Shown: positions 11,482-24,459, numbered from the stretch's first letter. The stretch: 64,000 bases of DNA from Sipunculus nudus (GCA_026874595.1 CM049313.1:49529659-49593658); one strand, 5' to 3'. Notes: generated from the sequence alone by a model not told the origin. Numbers and translations are program-made.

Positions 11482-12516
11482 CTGGTCCAGAGAAGCATCT
11501 TTGAATCCATTGATAACCCCTTGTGTGAGTCCTTCCGCATGTTGTATGGACATAGCAGTCCATTACCTGCATTATTTTTTACCATAGATAACCTGATCTT
11601 TTGTGATCACCCCTTGTCCGTCCGAGCAGAAATCAGTCCCTTCTCCGTCGCACTTTTCATATCGTTTATTAGGATTATATAGCTCACTTTAGGACATCAG
11701 GAAATTTTACAAAAGTCCAGGCAAACTGAAATATCTGATCTGAAATATGAATTTCATTCATCAAAAACCAAACTACACAATTGTGTGGGCTACAGTTCTG
11801 AAGCAATGGCCGGGCCGATTTTTATACGCCGGTCTATGACGGGACGTCTAATGGTATATCCACCGTCCGCCTTCTTTCGGGCCGTCCTCCGTTAACTTTT
11901 AGTGTTGCCCGCGATAACTTAAGAAAAATTAATGGATTTTGAAAAAAAAATTGTTTTGCTACCAAGAACATTGATATAAGTATTTATAAATGCTAAACCC
12001 ACAGAAATTAGCAAATTTCGCAGAATACAGGTCATAATGACCTGATATTTATACATGCTAGAATATTTACCAATGACCAACCTTGATATTAAGTAAGAAA
12101 TTTTTATGGGCTAACATTTACAATATGTGCCTTGTTGATAAATGACCAGTCGTTATTTCTAAGTACAAACAGTGCAACCAATAATGCGTAAAATTGAAGC
12201 AAATATTGATAGCAACTATAGCCTTCCAAACATGAAAGAACAATCCAGGATTTATAAAAGTATCAAATTTTAAATCATAACATGCAACAATTTCTGAGAA
12301 TTTTTAGTTTAAGAATGAATTTCAGATAAAAAAAGTTGCCACAAAAGAATGTTTGTTAATTTGTCTGCAGTAACTGTAAAATCTTTCTTCAAAATTTCCA
12401 TGGTGATATATACTGTGTGTAACTAAGGTAGCTACATCAATAGCCAAAATTGTTAAAATTTCGCATTTGATTAGTCAAAGATTTAGAAGAACTAGCTGCT
12501 CTAATTTTCTTCATTT

Positions 12517-13430
12517 TTAGCTCAGCTGACTAAAAGTCAACTAAGGTATAGATATGGCGCTTTGTTCGTCGTCCGTCCGTTAGAAAGGCGCAGAACGTAA
12601 CTGCTAATTCTAATAGCTTCTAAGTGAACATTCATAGAGGTCAATAAAAATAAGGTCACTGCAACCTGTATCCTCTGAGCTATGGGGCTTGTGAGTACCC
12701 CTCGGAATAATTATACAAATCTTCCAGTATTTTCATAATTAGTGCATGGATTGTCATAAAGCTTACCTTGAATAGTGACAATGGCTAGATTTTGTCAGTT
12801 TCCGAGAAATTGTTTTTTTTTAATGTTAATGATTTTTATTCTATTTTCAGACTTAAATGACATCAATCATTTTCTCATCTATGGTTTCATCTGGTGTCGC
12901 GGAACCTGGTGCCCTATAGTAATCACTCTCTCCGTCCGTATGTTTGTCTGTTCGCCTATCTGTCTGTCCGTCCGATCACATTTTTTAAAATGATAACTTC
13001 AGTCTGAATTGCGATACGGATTTCAAAATTATCCGTCCAATCTCATTTTTTTAAATGATAACTTCAGTCTGAATTGCGATACGGATTTCAAAATTATGTA
13101 TGGTAAACCACTAAAGTAAGAACTATTTGGGATCATCAGGTCAAAGTTCTAGGTCACTGGACCCACTTACTTAAAAAGATTGTGGATGCATTTTAACCCA
13201 AACTTCTCGTGCAAAACTTTCCATGTAACGCATATAACCCCAGTTTAGTTTGATATATTTTTTTAAACTTCATATAAATGGCCTACTACAGAAGTATGAA
13301 TCCTATCGATATTTGGGTCATGGAGTCAATGGTCAAGGTTACAATACAAACATTTTGAAAAAGCTAATAAAAATATCCTTATAGACATATTCGTCTGAGC
13401 GTCGAGACCCACGGGTTATATAATAATAAT
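12517..13430 (+). repeat. mollusc-style dispersed repeat, copy B
   Basis: Begins 'tttttagctcagctgacta', continues with TCGTCCGTCCGT, a 'gagctatggggcttgtgag' block at about 12,677 and further TCCGTCCG tracts, and ends near 13,390-13,420 in 'gtctgagcgtcgagaccca'. It is about half the length of copy A (2,404-4,140), which has extra tandem units. It lies inside the fold-back element. Confidence 0.6.
12968..13097 (+). repeat. 65-bp tandem duplication
   Basis: 12,968-13,032 and 13,033-13,097 are adjacent near-identical copies. Both end in 'cggatttcaaaattat', and they differ at only a few bases near the start. Confidence 0.9.
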
Positions 13431-13670
13431 GTTAATTGTGCAGATAATGCACATTGTTTTTCTTGTTTAAACGCAAATATTTGCTTTGTGGCATTGAACT
13501 CTAGTAAACGTTCAACAAATATACAACAAAAACCTTACCCGTAGAATGTAGGTCAAAACAACCTAATTTTTGATATGCAATAGGCCTACCTGGGGATAAA
13601 GTATATAATTTTAATTTTAATCATCTTTTAAATTTATTGCAGTTTGCATAACTGATCATAAACGATTATG

Positions 13671-13860
13671 TCTGTTCGCTAAAGTGTTCATAAATCATCG
13701 GTAAATTCTAATTTACATTAACGGTTAAGGAACTTTGTTACATTATCTGGTTATTTCATATAACGTAATCGGTTAGCAAATGTTGTGACATTATCTTTGT
13801 TTTTGTATTACATTATTGGTTAGTGTTACATTATCGGTTATTTTTTATTACGTTATCGGA
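13671..13860 (-). repeat. right arm of the fold-back element
   Basis: Contains TTACATTATCGGTTA-like units, inverted relative to 11,289-11,481. Confidence 0.75.
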
Positions 13861-16800
13861 TTTTTTTTTTCAATTTTGGGTCCTCAGAGTAATTTTTCAT
13901 TAGCAGGACATTAAAAAACGCAACATCTGTATGTATGTATGTATGAATGTTTGAATGTATATATAATTATACCTGCACATGAATAGGTCTTAATGCTAAT
14001 TGCTACTTTCTCGTCTTTTGTACATATCTGTCAGATATAAAGCATTTTCTCTTGAATGACATGCATTCTTTGCGTTCTGATACATAATCGTTTGTTATCG
14101 GTGATGCAAAAGTGAAACCAATCTAAAGGATAACAACAAACCAAACATTATATGTAGTTTATATATAGCTGACGTTTTCGGTTGACACTTTAAAATGCTC
14201 TTATCCTGTTTACTCTTAAGTATATGACTCTCATGTCAAGGTTCTTTTGGTAATTAGGTGGACAAAAAATTATCCATCATTTAAAATAATTTATATATTC
14301 TGCAGGGACAGGGTTTCTACCCCACCCCCCCACCCCCACTTTTAGCAAAGGGGAAGGTAGATGTAAACACCCCCCCCCCGATATTTGGTTATTTCGACTT
14401 TTGGTTCCATCCCCTGAGTTACTCGGAATTCGAGTCCGCACGCGAGTACATTTTTTCAGGGACTAATGCAAAACCTTTAAAATGTTCTGGCTAAAAATGC
14501 TATTGTTTCAGAAAATTAAAAAATAACGAATAAAGTCTTTAGTAAAAAAGGAGGTTTGCGGAAAATTCTTCTCATACATTTTTTCATTACTAGTTGTAAG
14601 TTAATGGTCTTAAAAATATCGTTTTCCTTTTATATGAACGTTCATCATATGAACAGTTCAAACGCGTCAGATGCGGTTGTAGGATAAATCTAGGTCAAAC
14701 ATTTTAATTTTACCTTAAAAGGACAATACCTGCCCAAAAAGATATTGGACAGACACTTCATATAAACATTTAATAATATATATTTTTTATAGAATACTTA
14801 ATTTTTGGTCGTTGTATCTGATGTTTAAAAAAAAAACAAAGAACCACCAAGGACTCTGTTAGCGACCTAGAGAACATGGATGATAGCGCTAGAAGTGTTT
14901 ATGCCAGGCAGTAATTTGTCTGATTGAACATTTATTTTATAAATAAAAAACAGATTCCAAGAATATCGGATGTCTTATATCTTTTGGTATAACTTACCAA
15001 TTTTTACCTAGAAAAGGAGATGGAGTTACCAAATGCTGTTGTTGCCTGCCCTACATAATAAAGACATCAAGTGATTCTCGTCATCTGGTTTTTTTTTTTT
15101 TTGCTTAGTGTCTTCTGTTTTTATTGTTGTTGCAAATGAGCTAATTCTAGTATTGAGCATTATTTTTTAATTTTTTTTTAAAGTTAATATAGGTAAAATT
15201 TATTTTTAAGTATCCAAATTATATCTTAATGTACTTGCATATTCACATATATCTTAAGTGCAACATTACATATTCAGGTACACTTGAGTGTCTTTATAGC
15301 CCTATAATTTATTATTGTTCCTGCATTACATTTACGGGGAAGTCTTGCTGGTATTTTGATTAAAGTGACTGAATGACGTAAACAAGGTTAAACGGGTGCA
15401 TTTACACCCAGCGGTCCTCAGTGTGACTAAGCCAGCCTTCATCTTCCTTCCTGTGTTGTCGGTAATCAAAATAGTATCACCAATTTCAAAGAAACTTCAT
15501 TGTCTCTCATGAAATGACACATCATTAGCTTTATGACCCATTGCACGAGGTGTAAAAACCCCTTTGTCGGTGTTTAACTTTGATTTTCCGAGGTCACAAC
15601 TACCGAACATAATAAACATGCGTCTTCGATGCTTTGTGCGTCTTATGTGAAATATCCACAATGGTGGAAAGGAACCTTTGAAAGTTTGCGTGAAGGCGCT
15701 CAATAATAACACCCGCACACAAAGGCACAATGACATGATGACTGTTACAAAAGATAATAGAGATCAAATGTGGTCTATACCTACGTTTGGAATGTAACAT
15801 AGCACTAATTATCCGTGAATGGATGAAATTTGACTCTTGCACTCAGAGGTGTAACAAGAAGTAATACAACAAAACGACACTAGTTTTAAGTTTTCGTTTA
15901 ATATACATTAAGCTTATTGTGCTAAATTACGGAAATGAAAAAAAAGAACCTTAAAACTATTCAAACTAATTAAACCCTCCCGTGAATATTACTATATGGA
16001 TATAATTAAATCAGGCCTTGAGTCATATCAACTATTACATTGATTTATTGCTATGAACTTATGAAAATTTACATTGAACATCAAATAGATTCATTCATAT
16101 ATGACTGTATATGTGAACAAGAGGATCAGGCCTACAGTGTACCAACTTATATTATCATATTTAGGATACAGACAGTATAGTGTTCCGGTCATTGTTGTGA
16201 CTTGATAAAAGATCATTCATTTCAAGTCACGTGGCTTAGAAAAATAAGGCAGAGTCGTTTCTTGTCAATAAGATAAAAATTAAATGACCTTTCATTATGA
16301 AATAAATATATAACAAACCGGACGTAGTAATATATTATATTCTTTATTGCGTTCAAGTGTAATCTGTGTTCAAGTGTATTCTAGTTGTTTTATATTATTT
16401 CTCATGTCCAATTTATTTTTTATTTATGACAAAATAAGAACACTGGAATAAAACACTGATATAAACTAATATATAATAAAATATCCTGCCATTTTATGAA
16501 TATTTTCTCAAATATAATATTGCTCTTTCACAGAGTTTTAAAAATATGTTCCTTCTGATAATATTATGATGCTGCGACAAGGGATTATACAAATTGTGTT
16601 TATTGATATACAATCTTCACGCAAAATACCCTAAAGTGGCGTCACGAAGACACTGATTACTTCTGGTGTAACCGTTTCCTGGAAAAGTTGATTTATTGGA
16701 AATTTAAAATACTGAAATGAATAGAAAAAAAAAATCCTGATAATCCCTGTATCAGTTGTGCATTGCCTTTTTATTTCAATATTCGAGAACATATCCCATA

Positions 16801-17926
16801 TCTATCGCATATTATTGTTACAATTTAAGCGGCCACTGTTTGGGGTAGTATGGAGACTACTAGAGGAAAAAAGTAGTTCCATGACATGCATGCTTATACT
16901 TAATTCATAAGATATCTCAATTAATGGAGACGTTACGGTTGGAAAGAGACAAGAAAAGAAGTCGTGTATTGTTTCATCGGCCCGTGGGAGCAATTCTGCT
17001 GATGTGAAGAACATTAGGAAGATGGTATTTGATCAAAGGAAAAAAAAAGAGCCGCCTGGGTCCTTGTTAGACTGATAAAGAAAAACGTATGAATCCAATG
17101 GGGAGGCGGGTTTCTCGAGCCAGCTGAAAGTTCACACTGTTCTCTAACGTGAACGACAAGCGCTATTGGACTGGGAGAAATACAAGGGGCCATGCGATGG
17201 GATTGTTATGTTTTGTATTAGACGTGTCGTTGCTGATATATCGTGTAAAATTACTTTACATTCTACATCAGCTGAAAAATTTTACGGGACCATGTGTATT
17301 TTCTAGACGTGTCATTGCTGATATACCGTGCAAAATTACTTTTACATCTTACATTACCTTAAAGATTGCTTGGCGGGACTATGTGTCTTTGTAATAAACG
17401 TGTCATTATTACATGTCATACATATCCATTACGCGACTAAGGAAAGCGGGACGGAGGTAGTGGCCAGCGGAATGCTTCTATACACGACACGCTGCCTACT
17501 TTTGTGGCTCTTTAGATTTTGTGAATTCTGATTTATCATATAAACGTTATCTGTCGAACCATAAATAATTTTTGACTGACAACCTGACAAAATTTATCAT
17601 TTCTTTTATTCTGTTAACTCTTAATCCGAGACTTATTTCGATAGGCCCCATTTCGCTCCTTGTAGACGAAGCTTCCTATTCAATTAAAAACACAAACATT
17701 CTTTTAAACGCTTACATAAAAGTTCCAGCTTGAAAAATTTAATTCGATGCAGCATTCTCTTTTAACACTTATAATATTATAATGATCAGACAGCGGGAGG
17801 CTGTGAGAAGCAGACACAGACATAATCCTTAATTATGAACCTTCTGATATGTATTCACAAGTGTTATAGGAACTAGTTGTAAAATCATGCTCGATGATAA
17901 AAGAAGACTGATAATCGTTTATCACA
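13861..17926. other. unannotated AT-rich DNA
   Basis: No supported gene. Contains a short TGTA-type repeat (about 13,929-13,945), C-rich tracts near 14,322-14,337 and 14,371-14,381, and a T-run near 15,090-15,101. The pair of overlapping minus-strand frames near 15,497-15,842 and the plus frames near 17,149-17,531 show no recognisable domain. Around 17,205-17,400 a phrase 'gacgtgtc(g/a)ttgctgatat' recurs, suggesting local duplication of about 85 bp. Confidence 0.45.
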
Positions 17927-18104
17927 ATCGGATCCGGGGGGGGGGGGGGTCCTATTTCATAACTTTTTTAAGGGTTCAGACAAAATCTTGCGGGCTTGAT
18001 CCCCCTGCACTTTTAAGGACCTGGGGACCTTTGTTATTAGGTTTTTCATTGGCCCCTTTCCGGGTCCGACCACACTTTTCCTAAATCCTGGATCCGCCCC
18101 TGAT
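17927..18104. mobile_element. small MITE-like element
   Basis: The left end 'atcggatccggggg' pairs with the right end 'cctggatccgcccctgat'; the left end seems to lack a few bases of the fuller ATCAGGGGCGGATCC form. A G-run of about 13 follows the left end. About 178 bp, no coding capacity. Confidence 0.55.
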
Positions 18105-18299
18105 TATTAATGTATTATTTTATGTATCTAGTATTTTATGTTTGAAGATTGACCGAATAAATAAAGTGCGACTTGTGCATCACACATAACGGTTTAGGTA
18201 ACGTCCGGTTGTTGAAACTTCCTCGCTGCGCAAGGTTAAAAATTAAGGTTATTAATTTGTTCACTACTTAATGTGTATTGGTTCGCCTGGCATAGAGAA

Positions 18300-18480
18300 G
18301 ACACGCCAGTTAGACGTTTGTTTCTGATAGAGCCGGCTTCCCATCAAAACGATTTTTTACCGGCCTGGAAAATCTCCAAGTCTCGCTCGGCCGGGAAGTG
18401 CCCACACACCACCGATTTCCCCCCGCAGATAAACTATTTTCTCCGGTCATTTAGGTGACTTCTGTTTTCGTCTCTTGGCT
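18300..18480 (+). repeat. dispersed repeat, copy 2 of a pair
   Basis: Matches 8,866-9,060 in ordered blocks ('ccggcttcccatc', 'acgattttttaccggcc', 'ctccaagtctc', 'caccgatttccccccgcag', 'ccggtcattt'). Unit type unknown. Confidence 0.65.
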
Positions 18481-18592
18481 TTATATCTTTTAAACTCATG
18501 TCATTTGGAGAGAATTTTTTTCTGTTAGGATTTATTGATTATTGCTATTGCGGGCGTTTGAGTTTACTTTAATTTGGAATCCAGATTTCATT

Positions 18593-18610
18593 TACACACA
18601 CACACACATT

Positions 18611-18688
<78 letters not shown>

Positions 18689-18692
18689 GAGA
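18593..18692. repeat. compound (CA)n(TA)n(GA)n microsatellite
   Basis: About 8 CA units, then about 23 TA units with one TG interruption, then about 17 GA units with a GG interruption. Confidence 0.95.
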
Positions 18693-20336
18693 TTTAAAAT
18701 CAATCTTTTGTACAACTTCCCGTTCATTTTTGTAGAGTTTTGAAATAACACGAAAAATCTTGTAATATTGGACCTTGGGCTGCTGAAAGAATTATAAACT
18801 GCGTTCAAGTGGGCACCCCCTCCAAAATGATCAGGATTAATCTGAATACACTTCATACCCAATTTGGTGCTTTTATCCGGCGTGTAAGGATATCTCCGTT
18901 AAGCCACCTGACTATTTAAGGAAGATGTGCTGTACAGATGATAAGACCACCATAAGAAACAAAGGACCCGGGGAATATTTACACCGTGATAACCAAGGTA
19001 AGCTACCTCACCGTTAGTGTAATTATTAAATGCGTAAAGATAAACCAAGATTAGTAAAAACCCGCCAGCAACATCATCAGATTTACACCCTACAGAAAGA
19101 CCTTGGATGTTTCTACAAATACCCCCTACAGGCTTATCTCTCGTCGCTAGGATGTGTCGTAAAATCTTCAACGCCGACTTCCCATTTATACCATCTGCTC
19201 TTTGTTTTCTCTTTGTTGGATTAAGAGTATTTGTCTAATTACTGTCCGACCGGTTCTGCACAGAGCTTAATATCCTTTGGATCAGCAACAATCTGTGGGG
19301 ATCTTTAGTGTTTGTTAGGGCTTATCTGTTGGGATCATTCGAAAAAAAGTTTCGAAATGTTCATTATTGTAGACATTGATTAATATTGCATTTTCTCTCT
19401 AATTTGCTAATTCGGAACCTTTCCGGCACTTACTACGGGTTCGATAGAAACTCAGGGCGCCTTAACAGCCATGCTTGATGCTGCAAAAGGAAAACAAATT
19501 TTAAAAAAGTTACTTAAATCCATAGATATTTCACTTCAATTTTTCCAGGAGGATTGCAGCGCCCCCTGATGGTAAGCATAAGAGAGTCGTTTGTTACTTT
19601 GAATCAGGGTTCGCGGCCATCTCATATTGTTCAGTTCTTCCGAGAGCATGAACAACATGTTCAACTGTCACAGCTGTTATGTTGTCTGTTGATATTAAAA
19701 TAAGTTAGCCAGTCATCGTTATATGATAGCACCGCCCGTCATAGGTCTTCGAGTGAACATATAATGAACGGGTATAGGAGAAGCTAGTAGACTAAAGGAA
19801 GTCACAGCACTTTCACTTATGTATTAGTTTCTTTAACTTAATCCATTAGGAAATATAGAGTGCTGAACGGCTGTGTCCAAGTTATCTCATAAATCAACTT
19901 GTTGAATATTGTTTTAAGTGCTTAGTGCCTGGTTTTGTTATATAATTATACATAACATTATTGTTCATTATATAGTTTGTAATTCCTCTTAGTTCTGCCT
20001 TTAGTGAACCATGTCCCCACATGCCGTGTATTTCTATATCCGATTGATAAAATGTGTTCTAATTGCACTAAGGAGAGCTATGATCTACAAAGCGTTTATT
20101 TGCTTTTACGGATGCGGATAAGCTTACATTTCCAATTAAGTCCGTCCTTCCTATAGCCCACAGGCGTGCGGACATTAAGGTTTAATGTTTCTGTTTATAC
20201 ATAGCTGTTATACAACGTGTAGTTGCCCGTCCGAGGCCGATGGTTTTCTCCTGGCATCTGATTTCCTCCACCCTGCAGGATACAGAACGCCACCAACGAA
20301 GCCATGGAGAGTGCCTCTATCAGTTATAATAACTAT
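18693..20336. other. unannotated DNA
   Basis: No supported gene. Overlapping short frames at 18,899-19,224 on both strands have no recognisable motif. A CTCF-like motif lies at 19,554-19,572. Confidence 0.45.
19554..19572 (+). promoter_or_regulatory. CTCF-like motif
   Basis: The bases 'cagcgccccctgatgg' agree closely with the complement of the bilaterian CTCF core (AGCGCCCCCTGGTGG). Only the motif is seen; occupancy is unknown, and short GC-rich matches also arise in repeats. Confidence 0.35.
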
Positions 20337-20413
20337 TTGTACAATGTAAAATAAATAACTTTATATATATATATATATTTATTATATAAACTTATTTATT
20401 TTACATTGTACAA
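20337..20413. repeat. 77-bp palindrome with AT core
   Basis: The left arm TTGTACAATGTAAAATAAAT and the right arm ATTTATTTTACATTGTACAA are exact complements. Pairing continues inwards with one mismatch into a (TA)n loop. Could be the relic of a tiny MITE. Confidence 0.85.
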
Positions 20414-23400
20414 GGCAGGCAGTGTAAGGACTTAAAGCTTCCCCAGTTTCAGTAGTCGTCCCCGCCCGGCGGTATTATGAAAAAGATAACCCGAGGAAGC
20501 ATGGTCTCAGGTAACCTAAATCCTGGGGTGAGCGATAATATCGATATATCGGTATCACGATACGATGTTTTAAATGTCTATATTCTTTTGCGATATTTTG
20601 TTAACATTTTTGTCCAATCAGATGAGACCTTGTGCTGGAAGACACGGCCAAGTAATGAATACACGTAGCCAATCATTTTCATTTCGTTTTCAGTGACAGC
20701 TCACCGCCCCGGTAAACGTTTGTACAGGCCACAGGCTCAAAGAGAATTGCCCCAGACGTGGTTAGCTTAGGGCCTTGGGTAAATAGGATGCCCGGCCGGT
20801 GAGTTGTAATTCAAACGAAACGTAACAACAAAGGCTGCGTGCACACCTCGCTGGCTGGTTTCAGTTCTGCAGACAACAGATACGTGGCTACGCTAACACA
20901 GTCATAATGTCATAATCGAATCGGTCGATGATGCGAGAATACAAAGGGAGCAATTAAAATTCGACCGTAAACTGATATCTCGCGGCGCTTGAAGCTCTGC
21001 TATGGGCGGAGCCAGGATGCCTGTCGAGTGTTTGTTTATTGGCATCTGGTTGGCTGCTTGTCACATCATACGCACGTTTTTTGTTTCATCATGCAACGAA
21101 CCGCCACCTGGTGTCTAAATATATCATAAACGGTCAAAGCTGGCAGCGTGGAAATCAGTTGCTTCTTTAGAAGCGCAAGATTTTCCGCTGCCTCGGGAGC
21201 GTAATGTATAGTGTATGTGAAATAATGTTGCCATTCTATAAATTGTTTTTAAGTCAATTATTTCAGAGACAATTAATTTCAACTGCAAAACCAAAGCTCA
21301 TTTCAACAACTGTCAGAATATATCATCAGTGCCAATCCGGGGGAAGGAGCACCGAAAATGCGATAATTGCACGTTTAAATTCTATCTTTTCAGATTAGGC
21401 ACCTACGCATTTATGGTCTACGGCTCATTTTGTGATTAGATTTTATCTAATTTATCATGTAGGTCATGGAATTTCATACATATACGTAAACGAAGGTCCA
21501 GGTAAATAATCAGTGATCAAGGGTCATGTTAATTTAATATCTATTTAAAATGCCTGTTTTCTTCAATAATCAATTAAGATTACTGTCATCGACTGTTTCT
21601 TTGGTATGTTTTATATGTAAAGGTGAACCAACCTAGGGAGAGAGAATTTTAGGAAGGAGAGGGAGGGGGTCGGAGGTGGGGAGTAGGGGGAAGAGGGGAG
21701 GGAGAGGGGTATGTAAAGGGGGGGGGGGGTTTAACACCAAGGCACAGGTAAACAAGTGTGCCATGTCATTATAATTTGTTCATAACTCTTTGATTCAGGA
21801 GAAGAGACCAGAAGAACTACGATACGCAGAATCTGGCGCTGCATTTCTGAACGAAGCGTGTATTTTCAAATTCCCAGATTGTGTGAGGTCGAGAAAGAGG
21901 GTGCCTCATGCGCCCTCTCTAAAACCGCCCCTGATTTACACATCGGTGTTAATGAAATTTCACCGGCCTTGTTATTAATTTTTGAACCACGCCTAGACTA
22001 GTTTCAGTTACCTAATGCTGTAGCGAACAAAAGCAGTGATAATGCCTATAATGATATAAGATCGGAACGTCACATCCGGGGCATCTTCCGTTATTAATGA
22101 AATTATTTTATTTTTTCTCATTTCCTTTCATGCACAGCCTGATGTTTATATAAACACTATTCAATTTCACTTGGATGCACAAAAGTGTCTCCTGCATCCA
22201 TGATGTTAATCAGGTTTCTATTCATATCAGACTGTTAACCATAACTAAAGGAATTATTTTAAAGTTACGAGAAAGCGGGAATAAGATTTTATTATTCATG
22301 TGGTTACGTCCCTGGACATTTAATTGGGCAAGCAAATAACGCAAGCAGCTGACGTTCATAGAAACAAGTAATCCATGTCGGCGTTGTCTTAATCCACGTT
22401 TATAGTAACTCATTCATCTGATTAAAAAAAGAATGTTTCTGAAATCTGGCTTCTTCAGTATATGTATTAATGATCTAAGGCAAATTTTGGTTGTAAAAAA
22501 AGTTCTTATAACGCGTTCGTGAAAGATGTATGGATTTGTTTATCAACAACATGTTTATAAGCAAAGCAATGTAAACAAACGGGAAAAAACATGTAACCTT
22601 AGATGGTAGGTAACATCTATGCGGAGCCAGTAAGATCACTTGTTTCAAAACTTCATTTGCAAAGCCCTAGCTTATCTGACTTGCTGTCAGATGCCCATGT
22701 TGAACTTGTTTTGATTATTTTGGCGGGCCCCCCACATAATATACACACGTTGATATAAACAATACAAGCAGCCTGTGTACGGTGAGATCCACATATACTG
22801 ACCTATTTTTTACAAAAGATCTAAGGAGTTTCCTTTATTTTTAAAGGTCATATAGGTGATTTGGCCCCTTAAAGTTCCGAGTTAAGAAAATAAATACACT
22901 GAACTGATGACAGGCTTAACTCTCAGTCGAGGGGCGGTGAGAGTTTTACTGTCGGACCCCATCCAGCCATAAACTCTCTGCAGGATTAATATGAAGAGCC
23001 CAAGTCACCAATGGGGTTGATTACCAACCAAGGAAAAATAGGTGCGGCAGGGCACCAGTATGTTGACGGAACGACATGAGACGGCTGGTGCGTTAAGGAG
23101 TCGTGTAACACGGCGTATATCGACCCGCTCGAGAACAGAGCGTAAGCGCCGAGGCCCGAAATGAAACCAGAGGTGAAACGGTTTCTTTAATGCTGTCATT
23201 TTTATTTTGTCATCTTGAATAACATAACTTGCATGCCCTGGTTGAATTCGTATTCAAACCTCGAATGTAGCATCACCGCAGCCATAATGGCTCAGAACGT
23301 ATTTCGTCAGAAGTAAGCTGAAAGCCATATACAAACCCAATAGTCTTTGTTAGCATAATGTTATGACGCCATGTCTGTTGCATTGAATGTTTAGCTGGTT

Positions 23401-23770
23401 CCTTAGTGTGAGAGTGTCGACAACAGCACTTTATTGCATACAAACACGGGCTTCTTTTTCTCAAAATTATATTACAAAAGGGATTCCCTGTGATAGTGCT
23501 TGTAATTTATTATCATATAATGTTTATTGTTTATTTACATTATGCTGCAGGATCATGCAAGTTTTTTAGGGACTGAGTATTTGCAAATAGTGCAACCGTG
23601 CAATGATGGTTTCCTGTGAATCGCCTCATCTCCGGTGCCGGGAATGCATGATTTCTTCATGTCCTTTAGGGTCATAGATGAGTCCACCGAGAATACCCGA
23701 AAATAAAGTCCCTATGGCATTTGCAAAGGTGACGTGACGTCACCGTCTCCAGTGAGGTATCCAAGTATTA
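20414..23770. other. unannotated DNA with a purine-rich G-tract
   Basis: No supported gene. A strongly purine-rich strand segment at about 21,636-21,730 (many GGGG/GGGAG runs, ending in a 13-G run) could form G-quadruplexes. 'ctctaaaaccgcccctgat' at about 21,916 looks like a MITE end without an identified partner. The frame at 23,005-23,199 (minus) is unrecognised. Confidence 0.45.
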
Positions 23771-24459
23771 TTAAGCTGACAAAGTGTTCAGTACCTGGAT
23801 ACCACCACTGTCACAGCGACAACAACTCCTTTATAACGAAAAGCCCAGATGAACAGTTCATATAAGTCTTCTCAGAGAATAACAGTCCAGTTCATTCACA
23901 AATTCAATCCGTTGTAATCCAAAAGTGAAGTTCCCCAAAGGCAAACTGAAGACTAAATAATATCCGTTTAATACAAATTCGAAGAAATGCTATAACTGCC
24001 GCAATTATAAGAAAAAGGTACACAAACTGACTTACACTCTTCTGTGTCGGCTGGAATATATCTCTCCTCTCTCTCGGTTCTAAAACACAGCCCCTATTTA
24101 TAACTTTTCATCCGAAAACTCTTTATAAAGTTTCACCTCAAGCCGAGAACTTTCCATTTCCCGAACAATCCAAAGAACTTAACATGATACACAGTACACA
24201 TGCGTTATATTAAACATCTAGAACAAGAACGCTGTGTTTCTACATGTCAGGGTTCACACGTGGGCCGGCCCGGTTCGGCCAGGCGAGAAAGCCCCAGACT
24301 AGCATGACCGCTGTGTTTTCTCGTGGGCCCCACCCGGCCAGCTAGAACAAGGAACGCCGTAGCATAACAACGCCCAGGGCTTTAGCCAAACACGAATCAG
24401 AACGTCAACAGCGCATAAACAAAAGAGACATGTCAACAGCTCACATTAAATCTGTTACA
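23771..24459 (-). mobile_element. LTR fragment, Gmr1-like LTR family (copy 3)
   Basis: Minus-strand copy of the LTR at 27,575-28,469, starting at its true 5' end: the complement of 24,459 downward begins TGTAACAGA where the reference LTR begins TGTTACAGAT. Shared blocks include the GC-rich 'cacgtgggccggcccggt' segment (24,258), 'gggttcacacg', the 'ctctcctctctctcgg' run and 'gtacctggataccaccact' (23,792). About 200 bp of the 3' LTR end are missing on the left side. Confidence 0.88.

Larger units (their letters stand above)
11289..13860. mobile_element. fold-back-like element with long inverted arms
   Basis: The left arm (11,289-11,481) and right arm (13,671-13,860) are inverted copies about 190 bp long. 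Examples: left 'gataacgtaataaaaaataa' against right 'ttattttttattacgttatc'; left 'aacactttatcgaacctga' against right 'tctgttcgctaaagtgtt'. Each arm is itself built from repeated 'accgataatgtaa(ta)' units. The interior is non-coding as far as I can see and carries another dispersed repeat (12,517-13,430). The structure resembles a fold-back or long-TIR non-autonomous DNA element. Target duplications were not identified, so the exact limits and superfamily are open. Confidence 0.65.

Noticed and set aside
23005-23199. Minus-strand frame with an Arg-rich middle as a possible exon
   Set aside because: No recognised motif, no convincing splice sites noted, and no neighbouring exon.
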